Below, piece by piece: positions 23,851 to 35,300 of a DNA stretch of 64,000 nt (position 1 is its first letter; each line of letters starts with the position of its first letter). Made by a program: the position numbers and the translations under genes. The notes below the pieces were generated by a model, which saw only the letters and a program-made list of their open reading frames with translations, had not been told where the DNA came from and did no database searches. The stretch is from Niebla homalea (Eukaryota; Ascomycota; Lecanoromycetes; Lecanorales; Ramalinaceae): positions 1,178,001 through 1,242,000 of the forward strand of contig JAHGAU010000012.1 in NCBI GenBank assembly GCA_019925105.1, read 5' to 3'.

Positions 23851-23958
23851 CTTCGATCGCCTCTAAACGTTCGCTGCTTGTTTCACAGCCACTGCGACAA
23901 TCTTTACATCTATTACATGCGCCTGAGCTCCATTGCTTGTCAACCTCGAGGCTCCAAA

Positions 23959-24732
23959 ATGATCCGACCATTCATAGGCCGCTCATACAGGTCACCAATT
24001 GTACTTCGAGTCTCGGGAACAAGCCACCGTGCTTATGCAACGGCTGATCGTACTTCTGATCGTGTAGCAACCAACGATCCATCTCCACCACCTCCTGTGC
24101 AGAATATCTCTGACAGTAATGCCGTACCGATCTCTCCTCAGGGTATAAGAGACTCAGACAAACCCCTCCGAGAAATTCCTGAAGACGGTGAGAAACAACG
24201 CGTCATGCAGGCGCCCAACAGAGCACCGGCTTGGTCGAGAAGTCAGCAACCAAGAGAGAGGGCTATGAGTGGGCCACGATTCGAGCAAACTATCATGAAA
24301 TACCAAGTGAGATAACACGGCCTGCAATTGATGCCACAGCGTTGGAGCTGTACGCAATCGTCTAATCATCTGGCCTTTTAGCCCCAACCGGAAGCAGCGA
24401 TAAATTTGATTCACCAGCAGCCTGTCCGCTGGACAAAAGAACGCAAGGTGGCCTGTGATGGCGGCGGCGGGCCACTCGGTCATCCCAAGATCTTTATCAA
24501 TGTCGACAGGCCTCAGATCTGCTGGTGTACCTATTGCGGCCTACCATTTGTGAGATGTTTGGTCTGTACTATTGTCGAGCATTTGCTGATCCGCAGATCC
24601 AAGGCGCATGAACATCACCGAAAGATGCTCCAAAGCTTACCATCGACGACTTACCCACTTGAGCCGGCTGGGGCCCCGGCAGAGGTTCCACAAAGTCAAA
24701 GGCTGACTGACGAGCCCTTTGCACAGCGATAA
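23959..24732 (+). CDS. NDUFS6: NADH:ubiquinone oxidoreductase zinc-binding subunit (NDUFS6, complex I)
   Basis: Zn-binding accessory subunit of the complex I peripheral arm, at the mitochondrial inner membrane. Exons are 23959-24306, 24382-24549 and 24604-24732 (214 aa). Intron 1 is 75 bp with CTAAT branch and TTTTAG acceptor. Intron 2 is 54 bp without stops, so reading through would insert 18 residues; it is called an intron because splicing joins CTYCGLPF directly to AHEHHRK as expected for fungal homologues. The N terminus (MIRPFIGRSYRSPIVLRV) is a mitochondrial presequence. The zinc site shows as VACDGGGGPLGHPKIF followed by CTYC. The start codon lies 132 bp from the transposon's right end. 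Confidence 0.92.
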
Positions 24733-26220
24733 TCCATATAGCATTGAGGATGATGGTCATTCAGGTCTGTCAATCACTTCGTGGATGCATCATCACTAGT
24801 ACTTTCTGCCTCCCCCTTGGATCCAGCATCTCACCTTCTCTTTGACCATCCAGCACGTCACGAGGGTGCTACGGGTCTGACAGAAACGTTACCGTGAAGC
24901 TGCCACTTCACCCAAGCATCAGCATGTCCTGCGTTTTACATTCTCACTTGTTTGCGGTATCATTTACCTCAATCTTGGCAAAAGCCACCGCTCTCATAAT
25001 ACCCAGAACCTGACATAATATCAAATGTCATGCTTCCTGCCAAAGTCTTTCAAGCCTCTGCCAAGTACAATTGGCTTCACGTCATGGAATATAGCATCGG
25101 TTTCCTGGTCCACAGAGTACGTTTGAGCAACATATGCAACAAATTTGTGGAGCGTAACCTCTGCGGCATTCCCTTTCCATCTCTTGCCTTTGCATGGTAT
25201 TTTCGATGACTCTCGGGTCGAGAGGGTGCAAGAAAAGCAGAAGATCTCAAGAATGAAGGCGCTTGGATCACGCTTGGGAGGGGTCTTCCCCAACTTTCAG
25301 GTTTTCATGATACTCTAGATATCTACAAAGATGAGGCTTCCAAATGAATGGCACGTAAGTCGAAATCAGTACCATTGACAACGAGACCAACGCTACGGGC
25401 GGTTGCTCCTCATACACGCCATGCATGTCCCTGAAATTGATGGAAAGCTAGCGGTTCAAATATTGGGGGAGGCAAAGGTGTACTTTGATTTGCATCCATT
25501 TCATGGTGCGATGAGGAGTCGGGATTATTTACGAAAGAGTGCGTGAGCCTGGCACGCTGAAGGTGCAAGTTACCTTGCCTTCAGCGAGCAACGCCATCGG
25601 AGCATCCCAGGCTATGATTATTATACGTTATCGAGTTCATGACAACAAGGTCAACATCCCTATAGCTGGATCTGGCTCAATTTCCAGTCGAAGTGAACAC
25701 ATGTCTGTGCATGGGGCAAAGTCTATTATGGGACTGGGTATAAATGTGGTTGTGAACGTCGGGAGAACGTGCAGCGATTGGCGAGCAGATGTAGATGTCG
25801 CAGTGTCTCTTTGGAACATCATTATCATGCGACGTGGCAAAGGAAATTAATGACCTACAATGGCTCTTCTCCCACACAGAGTTTGCTGCTAAAGCGTTGG
25901 CGATTCACCCACATAGGCTCTCATAGTCTCCACACTAAAGGATGAATTCGTGATGCGATACAGGGGCAATCGCAGTACAACAATACCAAAATAACGAGTT
26001 TAGATATGATACTAGACACTGACGACCGAACAATATAACATACGATACGGATGGATTGGGTAGTTCCGGGCCAAGTCTGGCAATTCATAACACAAATACA
26101 CCCTGGGATCTCCAACGTTCTGTGTTTAAGGTTGGACCACACTACTTTGGTCAGCATCAATGATGCGCGCTTTAGATATCTCACATCATTGTGGTTAAAG
26201 CTAAAGAGAGACGCAAGAAG
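24733..26220. other. Intergenic region, no gene recognised
   Basis: 1.49 kb of normal composition between NDUFS6 and tim22, both on plus. Frames at 25021-25293 (-) and 25539-25850 (+) exceed 85 codons but lack recognisable domains or splice-supported extensions. A decayed or lineage-specific gene is possible. The right edge should carry the tim22 promoter. Confidence 0.45.
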
Positions 26221-26915
26221 ATGAGCTTCCCTGGATTTCCCGGGGTGCCTGGTGGCGGTCGGGGTGGCAGCACTGCTGGTATGAGTAATCAGGAGGCGGC
26301 GATGGTCAAGGCGGTTAGCATGCTGGATTCACCATCAGAGTGCCGCCCAATCTTGCTGCTAATCATCCCCATGATAGATGCAAACTGGTATGGAGAGCTG
26401 CCCGGTGAAAAGCATAATCTCTGGCGGCATGGGATTTGCCCTTGGAGGCATGTTTGGACTTTTCATGTCCAGTGTACGTTGAGGGCTCACGGCCGCGCTG
26501 AAGCCATCAAGGATGATGCTGACGAAGGTGATCCCAGATGAGCTACGACACACCAATGAGCACTGCCGGACAACAATTGGTTAACCTTCCATTAAGGGAA
26601 CAACTGCGACGGGGATTCAAAGATATGGGCACCAGATCTTACAGCTCGGCTAAGAACTTCGGTTTGGTTGGGGCCATCTTTGCAGGCACAGAGTGTTGCA
26701 TTGAAGGGGTGAGTGCCCATACATCCGGCTGATCATGGCCCGGGATTAACCATGTACAGTATCGTGCAAAAAATGATCTCAAAAACGGTGTAGCTGCCGG
26801 ATGCATCACTGGCGGCGCTTTGGGATCGCGGGCAGGTCCACAGGCAGCTGCTGTGGGGTGCGCAGGCTTCGCTGCTTTTAGTGCTGCCATTGATGCGTGG
26901 ATGCGTTCGGAATGA
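26221..26915 (+). CDS. tim22: Mitochondrial carrier translocase subunit Tim22
   Basis: Channel-forming core of the TIM22 complex, which inserts carrier proteins into the mitochondrial inner membrane. Exons are 26221-26313, 26378-26473, 26538-26708 and 26760-26915 (171 aa); introns of 64, 64 and 51 bp contain GCTAAT or CTGAC branch motifs. The Gly-rich N terminus ([13 protein letters not shown]) is followed by Tim17/22/23-type helices with Gly-rich faces ([54 protein letters not shown]). Cysteines in ESCPVKS and ECCIEG match the disulfide pair known in yeast Tim22. Length fits the family. All junctions fall in phase 0. Confidence 0.94.
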
Positions 26916-27367
26916 TTCCAGGTGCATACAGTCGGGCACTTCTTCACTCCATCTAGAGGTCTATGGGATGGACAATTTTACAAGGAAGAGATCGAGATGG
27001 CTCCCGCTCTTACGGACTGCCATTTTTGTTGCTTTGAGCGCTGAAAACTTCGACAGGGGCTTGCTCCAGTGCAGCAACAGCTGTCCAGGAAAAGTAATGA
27101 GATGATGGATATTTCAGGTCTGCCTCCTCACTTCCCGAAAGAGGCAATCGTGGATGCCGACTCAGTCTCATGTACTACCGACCGAGGAGTGCTATATGCC
27201 CCCACTTCTAATGGCGGCCCTGGTTGATTTTACACTTACGAGGCAACGTGACAGTCTGAGGTAAGCAATGACAGTAGCAAGAACAAGTAGAATTCTGCGA
27301 AAGCAGCAGCTGTGTCTGGTGACTTGGTTCTCAAAAGGTCGGATTGAAGGCCGATTGGCCAATGGCC
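26916..27367. other. Convergent intergenic region, tim22 and FAD dehydrogenase
   Basis: 452 bp between two convergent stop codons; only short incoherent frames. Probably the two 3' UTRs. Confidence 0.55.
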
Positions 27368-29206
27368 TCATATATATTTGTATGGGTTCATGATGCCTCT
27401 CTAACACAGTGAATCAGCATCAAGTAGCTAGAGTGACAGGGGTAGCCTACCGGATCATAAAGATCTTTGATCTGCTTCATGAGACGTATCATGTTGTCGC
27501 TCCGGCTGTATCCAACATAACCCTTTTTAGCCAGACCCAGACCATGTTCGGCACTTACGCTGCCGTTACGGCCCGCGACCCATTCGTAGACGAAGGGTTC
27601 AAGCAATTGTTCCACCTCCTTGTCATACAGCCGTGTAGCCACGTTGAGGTGCAAATTAGAATCACCCATATGACCAAAACCGGCGACTGCTACAACGGGG
27701 AAATCATCACTATCTCCTACTAGACCAGCAGAGGTTAACCGCTCCCTTGTATCTTCCACGAGCTTATAAAGCTCTGGCAACGGGATTGAGAGGTCATACT
27801 TGTACACTCCTCCCCAATGACCGAGGCACTCGGGAATACCTTCTCTCCATGACCACAGCGATTGCATTTGAGTCTCATCCTGGGCCAGAACACCATCAGA
27901 GACAATATTCTCGCTCATGGCGTGCTCCAAAAACGCTTCTAGCTTCTCGCCATCGTGCTCGGGATTGGACCCGCTCGTTTCGATGAGGCAATAAAAGGGG
28001 TATTGGGATTCCAGGGGCCGCGTCTTTTGGCTGACAACTTGTACCATACTCTGGCCTTGCTCGTCCATTAATTCAAAGGCTGAGAGAATCTCCGACAGCT
28101 GGCTCTTCGCCGCCCGAAAGGCCTGCTGTACCTTTTCAAAGCTTTCCAGGCCGAAGAATGCTACGTTACGAGCTTTTGACCGCTGCGGACAGATTATTGA
28201 GACGCCGGTGATGATTCCAAGGGTTCCTTCTCCGCCTATGAAAAGCTGCTTGATGTCATACCCAGTGTTATTCTTGCGCAACGTGCTCAGATCGTCCATG
28301 ATGGTCCCATCTGGCAGGACTGCTTCAATGCCCAGAACATTCCCATGCAAGCTGCCATAACGGAGCAATCGAAGGCCACCCGCATTCGTGGCAACATTAC
28401 CTCCAATTTGACATGATCCCTTGGCACCTAGGTCGAGGGGAAAGATATGGCTCTTTTCCGCCAGAAATTTGTCGACGACCTCCAAAATGCAACCGGCATC
28501 GACGACCAAGGTGCCCGAGGTTTCATCAAATGACCTGATCCGATTCATGCGCGACATGTTGATCACTATCTCATCATAGACAGGGACCGAGCCACCAACG
28601 AGACCAGAGTTGCCCCCTTGAGGAACGACAGCCAGCGAATGCTCGTTGCAGTACCGCAATATCTTGCTCACTTCATCTGTACTACCCGGCTTCACAACCA
28701 GCTTTGAACATCCCTTGTACTTGCGCATCCAGTCGCTATTGAAGGGTTCCAAATCGTCCAATGCATCTTGAGAGACACCATCAATGACTGCGGATGGCGT
28801 ACCGAGAAGCTCTTTGAGATGTCGGACGTGGCCGAGGCTCAACTTTGGTAAAGGGTCAGCTCGTCGTTTCGATATGGTGCAAAAGCCTCATCCGACCTTG
28901 TTGTATCTATTGTCCCGCTGGATGTTTGGATAGCTATTGGGGAAAGACTTGTCAGATAAGGGTAGCTAGGAATGGAACACTGACGTACAACACTCACGAG
29001 TCTGCTGTCAAGCTGATAGGCTTTTGCGAACCAGATGATGAGGATGGATGATTACCATCGCTTGAGAGACAGGCGCCCACTGCGAAACGCGCTGAGCGAG
29101 ATCGTGACCATGGCGAGAAGGGCCGCCACAAATTTTCTGAACTTGTGGAAAGTATCAGAGAGGGTCGGCAAGTCCGATTGGGAGTAAGTCTATGTAATGC
29201 GTGCAT
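27368..29206 (-). CDS. dld2: Mitochondrial FAD-linked D-2-hydroxyglutarate / D-lactate dehydrogenase (Dld2 type)
   Basis: FAD enzyme that oxidises D-2-hydroxyacids in mitochondria. Exons are 29206-28998, 28933-28897, 28842-27451 and 27400-27368 (556 aa). Intron 1 (64 bp) starts GTGAGT; intron 2 (54 bp) has GCTGAC and ends AAAG; intron 3 is 50 bp. Exon 1 encodes a 70-residue Arg/Ser-rich presequence. The 37-nt exon 2 encodes SYPNIQRDNRYNK, which joins to LSLGHVRHLKELLG. FAD-domain motifs are PQGGNSGLVGGSVPV and FIGGEGTLGI; the C-terminal cap shows GHMGDSNLHLNV and SAEHGLGLAKK; the tiny last exon supplies RGIMNPYKYI, the canonical family ending. Substrate choice between D-2-hydroxyglutarate and D-lactate cannot be settled from sequence alone. 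Confidence 0.92.
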
Positions 29207-29776
29207 AATATATTCAGTATGGGTCGAGACGGTCTTGGATGGATCTGGGACTCAACAATGGAGGTCCAACAAGCATATCTACGTAGTTGGAGATGGCATC
29301 GACAGGATGTGCAGGATGTGTAACAGGTTGCTCACTTCAACGAGTCTGGCTCATGAGCTAGCCTCCGATTTCTGGCGGCGCCGAACCATTCGCACCCCCG
29401 GCCGCGTAACGCCAATCAGATACGAGAAGTCGTATGGACGTATGGTACTCCGTACGATTCAACCTTACGATGTAAGGTATAGAATATGGTTAAGCGGGCA
29501 GTCCAGTTCGTGACTTGTAAGCTCCGGTCCGCGGTAGGTATGAAACGTAGTACAGCTTCCACGGAACGCGCCAGCACTTCTGCCTTTTCAGGTTTCAAGG
29601 ATTGCTTGGATTACGCGCAGGTCACTTCCCAATCCGACCCAAGCAGTGCATTATCTCAGTCACATTCCATCCAAAAAAGAAAACTTTAGCTCGACTCAAA
29701 TTTGGATTCACACTGCGCCATCAAACGCCCGATTTCTTGCTTTCCATCGAGCTTCTAAGGTTGAAGTTCTCCTGAG
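29207..29776. promoter_or_regulatory. Divergent promoter region, dld2 and pre6
   Basis: 570 bp between two start codons on opposite strands. Short frames (29486-29689 +, 29416-29598 -) lack support. No specific operator recognised. Confidence 0.5.
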
Positions 29777-30807
29777 ATGGCTTCTGGCTATGATAGGGCG
29801 CTCTCAGGTACAGCTTTAGCTACACATACTCGCACATGACTACTGACGTGTCACCCCAGTTTTTAGGTGCAGTGCTTCGATCCTCTGGCGGCTCACTGGG
29901 CTAACATCTGGCCAGCCCGGACGGCCACGTATTCCAGGTTGAATATGCCTTGGAAGCCGTCAAACGAGGTCGGTGTTTTGGACATTGATTAGGGGAAGCT
30001 TGCTGACTTAAAACCTAGGCACCTGTGCTGTTGGAGTCAAGGGCAAAGATACAGTCGTTCTTGGCTGCGAGAAGCGATCTGCCATGAAGCTGCAAGACAC
30101 GCGAATAACACCTTCGAAGATTGGATTAGTGGACACCCACGTCTGTCTGGCATTCGCCGGCCTGAACGCAGATGCTCGCATACTTGTCGACAAGGCACGT
30201 CTCGAGGCACAGTCGCACCGTCTCACTGTGGAAGATCCTGTCACCATAGAGTACATCACCAAGTACATCGCTGGCGTGCAGCAAAGGTACACACAGAGTG
30301 GAGGTGTCAGACCATTTGGCATCAGCACTTTGATCGTCGGTTTTGACAAAGGTGATCCAAACCCCCGGCTTTACCAGACTGAACCGTCGGGAATCTATTC
30401 TGCATGGTAAGTAAGCCGAGGAAGCGTTGGTGCCTCTCTATTTGCACCGCACAACCTGTTTGCTGACCCTTTCCAGGAAGGCAAATGCAATCGGGAGATC
30501 TAGCAAGACTGTGCGCGAATTCCTGGAGAGGAATCACAAAGAGGGCATGGATCGAGAGGAAACGATAAAACTTACCGTCAAATCTCTACTTGAAGTGGTC
30601 CAGACTGGAGCCAAGAACATCGAAATTGCAATAATGGCGCCTGGTAAAACAGTGGAGTTGTTGCCGATAGAAGACATTGAACGGCATGTGAAGAGCATAG
30701 AAAATGAGAAGCAAGAGGAGGCAGCAAAGAAGAAGCCCGGACGATCGGCCGGCACTGGAACTGGCCCAACCCCGTCAGCAGGTACTGCTGGTGCTTCAGA
30801 TAGCTGA
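29777..30807 (+). CDS. pre6: 20S proteasome subunit alpha-4 (Pre6/PSMA7), with 7-nt microexon
   Basis: Alpha-ring subunit of the 20S proteasome. Exons are 29777-29807, 29860-29866, 29916-29968, 30019-30406 and 30477-30807 (269 aa), with all phases consistent. The proteasome alpha signature [20 protein letters not shown] is assembled across three exons, including a 7-nt microexon (TTTTTAG) that supplies VF and two bases of Ser. The rest is canonical: [44 protein letters not shown] and a charged Lys/Glu-rich C-terminal tail. Branch motifs CTGAC, GCTAAC, GCTGAC and GCTGAC precede the four acceptors, so the microexon model is well supported. The C-terminal Gly/Thr-rich tail is longer than in yeast. 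It is divergent from dld2 and convergent with the CHY gene. Confidence 0.95.
29860..29866 (+). other. pre6: 7-nt microexon of pre6
   Basis: Flanked by CCCCAG and GTGCAG. With the last base of exon 1 it encodes V-F and the first two bases of a Ser codon; skipping it shifts the frame and breaks the invariant signature. Confidence 0.9.
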
Positions 30808-31003
30808 TTAGTTCTGATGGTATCAGTATCAACGCTACTACCTCCCACATGCTCTTCCCAAGTTTTCATTGTGTCTGTGACAGCGGATTATGAAATGGTG
30901 AAGCCGAAGCGGCTTTCGATCACTGGTCCCTCCAACGCCCTCAACAAAGTTCACCTCTCGGGTAGCGGACGTCACTGAGCACGTCCCATTGAAAACACGA
31001 GAG

Positions 31004-31617
31004 CTAACCCAACCTTTCCGGAGCATCTTTGACGTCAAAAATAGATCGGGACGGCTCCGTTTTCATTCGATCGTCCTTGAGCATTCGCGCATCAATGCGG
31101 GCATCTTCCCCCTCGATGTTGAGCGTCGGCTTAGCAGTCTTAGCCTCAAGGACGTAATGATTGTCGCAGTGAGGGCAATATTCGTCACTAGATGGTCCTC
31201 GCATGAGCTTAGAAGGGGAAAGGAAAAGCCTTTTAATGTAACCTTTCTTCGAATTCTTGCGTATCCTTGCGGAAACATTTACGACATTTCTTACAGACAA
31301 ACGTCTGTATCAGAAGTCAGCTTATCTAGATCTTGGCATGCCCGGCATCCACATCAGCAGACCATGTCGAATTTCTGCATAAGCTGATGCTTCTCCTGTT
31401 CATGGTGACACTCTGCGCAGTCATACCATTTGCGGCCTTGGTAGCCAGCAGTCAGGATTCAGTAGAGGCCAAGCGGCAATAGCGGAAGCTGCATCAATCT
31501 TACAGCAAGGCGCCCTGATAGAGACCTGAGCGTTAAGGATGTGCTTGCTGGCCGTGGATCGTCAGCTCGAGAGGAAGCCGAATGAGAGTCGCCAAATCAG
31601 CACTTCACTCACCACAT
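31004..31617 (-). CDS. CHY-type zinc-finger protein (small, conserved in fungi)
   Basis: Exons are 31617-31613 (5 coding nt), 31547-31504, 31436-31363, 31304-31243 and 31187-31004 (122 aa). The spliced start MCKHILNAQVSIRAPCC, then KWYDCAECHHEQEKH, VCKKCRKCFRK and YCPHCDNHY, gives the ordered Cys/His ligands of a CHY zinc finger. The C terminus is charged (EGEDARIDARMLKDDR). Each intron (65, 67, 58 and 55 bp) has a consistent phase; three have CTGAC branch points. The start relies on a 5-nt first coding exon (ATGTG) whose last two bases plus the next exon's C form the first zinc-binding Cys. The exact function of this small subfamily is not known to me; CHY proteins include E3 ligases and Hot13, but no RING is present here. 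Confidence 0.85.
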
Positions 31618-32349
31618 GGTCAAAAAGCCTAAACATTCATGGTGACCACGTCAGCGTGGCCTAAACATAGAGCCTTTACCATGCCTGATCTGATGGAGGC
31701 GCGCTTCGATAAACGTGCTTTTATGATCCTACTCGCCTCTAGTCACAAAGCTTGAGAGATTAATACCTTGTTGAGTATCTGTCGAGGATGCAAATTCAAT
31801 CTGCTCTAGAGCTCTGAGCAAGGGATGGAGAGTGTATCAATTACAGGGCATGTACAGTACTGTAAATCTAAAGCCTGCAGCCTTAGAGTAGCGCGACTAA
31901 GTTTATGAAGTGGGACGGGTGGGACGCGAAAGGGTCACGCTAATTTCTAAAGCCTGAACTCGCTTCAGCAAAGTTTCAATACAGCGGCTTGTACGGAATA
32001 GTACCGTGTCTGAGGGTTAGGACAAAGGAAGTTCACTCAGACCTACCTTACTTTAGACTCAGTACGACCTCGCACCGCACAACTTTTCAGGTCTGTTTAC
32101 TCACCTTGACCTGCCTGCTATAGGCCGCACATCGAGTGTTTTCCACAATAAGGCTGTCTGCTTCACATCAAAAATGCAACGGTATAGAAGCCTTGCAAAT
32201 CGCAGTACAACTTCATTCATCCTACTGCAAAAGCTTTTCATTAATGTCTGTGTATGACTGCATCTGCCACTCACTTCCGTCGAAACACAAACATTCAAGT
32301 ATCAGGGTCTGTTACCCGCAACAGTCCAGATGCTTAGACATCCATCACC
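31618..32349. promoter_or_regulatory. Divergent promoter region, CHY gene and inositol 5-phosphatase
   Basis: 732 bp between start codons on opposite strands. No coding signal; a G-rich stretch near 31911-31930 is the only compositional feature noticed. Confidence 0.5.
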
Positions 32350-35300
32350 ATGAATCCAGATGAGACTGACGTTCCTCATGACTCCACAATCGTATGTGAG
32401 ACCCTATGCTATATAGTACATGTAATTGAACCGAGGTTTCCAGAAGCCGGTGTCCCTGTTAAAGTCTCATTTCGAAAAAATTGCAGCTCGTGAGAATGAA
32501 AGCGACATTTCTTCGAATCGATCATATCCTGCTGCAAAACAACGGCACGGGTTTTCCTTCGGGTCTGGCCAAAGAGGCTCACCAAGTTCGGAAGGTTTTT
32601 CATGGCTGGCACGGCCCCGGCAGGTGCAAGGAAGCGTTAATCAGGAGCCCGACAGGCCTGGCTTGGATCAAAAGTCCCCAAAACCGGCAACATTGTTTCC
32701 AAAGCCATCAGCAGCACGCCTCTCCACCGTTATGCAGCGTGCGCCATCAATTACCGTTGAGTCACCAATCTCGACTGGTATCAAAGGCCCTCAACCAGCT
32801 ACACGATCGGCCTCGCACAAGGAAGACAGTTCGTGTCCATCGCTTGCTAATGTGCCCATAGGAGCCAATGCTCGGGAGAGCGTCATCAATAACTCTAGAT
32901 CACAGCTAATATCAGGCCAACCAGCCGGCGACCGTGCCTCGCAAGGCGGTAGTCTCGCGACTGCGTTACATTTTCCAATCGAGGCCATCAAGCCTGACAC
33001 TGGTTAGCATTACAAAACATTGATTTGCACATCTCCTCTAAAGCAGGTATAGGTAGCAATGTACCTCCACCATTGGTCAACCGTGCAGGTAAACCAAGAT
33101 TAATGCTTAGTCCGCCTGCAAGAGGCAGCAAAGACCCGTTGCGACCGGCCGCTCCGTACTCTGATAAAAGAGTTTCTCCTTTCAGTACACCACCGAGCAG
33201 TGATGAGTCTGACACGGTCGATTTTCAAAAGAATCCAATTGAATCTCCGAAGATTACTTCTGCATCACAAGTACCAATCGATCAAGGTACAGGGAGGACA
33301 GCTCATCCCACCCCACCTATTAGGATGCCGCGTGTTTCGCCCCTCGACATCAACCAAAAGGATTTTAAGAAAGCCGACACAAATTTCAAACCAGCGCTAC
33401 CACTTCGAAGACAGCTTGGAGGCTCACGAGATGGCTCTGATATCCATCACCTTTCTCCACTGACACCCACGCCGCAAGCTTCTCCATCTCATAGATCGAC
33501 AGATACTTCTAGTATAAAAGAGCCCACATTTCTACCGCCGCCGAAACGTATTGCAATGGCCAGTCCCCCAAAGGTCTCTGTTCGCGAAAATGTGAGGAAG
33601 CAGGAAAGCAATTCCGAAGCTAAGCAGACCGACCCCACAGGAGTAGGAAATAGACCGCATGCTTCTGCCTTTTCGAATTTTCCCGATCCGTCGAGCCTGA
33701 ATAGGAAATTCCCGTGCTGCTCCAAAGGGCCAAGGGCCATACACATTGGACGTAATGCCCGGCTAATTGATACATGTGGGAACTATGTATGTGCCATTGG
33801 TCACTTTGCTGAAATATGGGATGTGACAACAGGAGATACGATATTCAGCGTTGGACAAAATGATAGGGATATCAGATACACTGCTATCGCGTTCAAGCCT
33901 GGTCACAAGTCGGTAGATGAAGGATCGCGTCTCTGGCTGGGAACTAGCCATGGCGATTTACAAGAAGTTGACATCTTGAGCCAGAGAATTATCTCTACAA
34001 AGATGGGCGCTCACGAAAGACGAGAAATTGTAAGGATCCATCGCCACCAAAATGCTATGTGGACGATCGATGATGGCGGCAAGCTATATATTTGGCCCGG
34101 TCAGGCAGACGGCCTACCTAGTCTCCAAGGTACCCCAAACCTTCATCGCGTCCAAAAGAACCACACGTCTTCTGTGATTGTTGGGGACTGTCTTTGGCTC
34201 GCATCTGGCAAAGAAATATGGGTCTATAGACCTGCCGTGCACGTCAAGGAAGACTTCGCCGTTTTGCAGAAACCGCTCTGCCAGCCCCAGATTGGTTCCA
34301 TAACGTCTAGCACGATCGTTAACAGCCAGATGGACCGCGTATATTTTGGGCACACCGACGGTAAGATATCGGTATACTCGGTCGTCACTTACAATTGTCT
34401 GTCCGTCGTCAACTCGAACGTTTACAAAATCAATTCGCTGTCTGGAGCTGGATCCATGCTCTGGGCGGCAATCAGCATTGGAATGATATATGTCTTTGAC
34501 ACAAGTACTCAGCCCTGGATGGTGCTGAAAGGATGGCCAGCCCACGATAACAGTCCAGTCGTTGCTCTTGTGGCTGATCGAAGTAGTCTTTGGAAAGAGG
34601 GACATCTGCGTTTACTGAGCTTGGGTGCTGATCACACCATCAGATTTTGGGATGGAGCTTTGAAGGAGGATTGGCTAGGTGGGTTTTCAAGTAGACCCGA
34701 CCTCATTTAGGAAGCTGACAGCTTCCAGGGCGTGAATTGTACGCTCATAACGTCGAATATTGTACATTTGCGGATGTCTCCGCCTTTGTCATGACCTGGA
34801 ACGCCGGCGCAGCCACGCCCGGTCAGCTACGACACGATCACTCAAATTTCAGCTTCCTTGGGGATCTGCTTGGTGCGAAGGAGGTTCCAGACCTATTGAT
34901 ATTTGGCTTTCAGGAGCTTGTGGATTTGGAGGATAAGAAGCTCACTGCCAGTAAGATTCTGCACTTGTGTCCCTTACCATCAAATTTAGGCTAATTATTC
35001 TAGGGACTTTGCTAAAAGGAGGCAAAAAGAAGGAGTCGGCAGAACAAGAGGACATGAGCCGTCAGTATAGAGCTTGGAGGGACTGTCTTGTCAGATACGT
35101 TGATGAGCATACCATTCCCCGGGAGCCTTACCAGCTATTACACATAGCGAGCCTGGTCGGGCTCTTTAGCTGTGTATTTGTCAAGGCTTCTCAGCGAGGC
35201 AGAGTCCGCAGTCTGGCCTCTGGAGAGATTAAGCGCGGTATGGGGGGGCTCCATGGCAATAAGGTACCTCTTCAAAACCAGAAATTACACAGTACAATCC

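Noticed and set aside
23809..23958. Longer NDUFS6 start (ORF opening MGGHLFY)
   Set aside because: Those residues come from the transposon TIR; the same peptide opens the mirror ORF on the mpp6 side. The presequence starts at 23959.
25440..25475. GGTTCAAAT resembling a tRNA T-loop
   Set aside because: No complementary T stem and no cloverleaf could be built around it.
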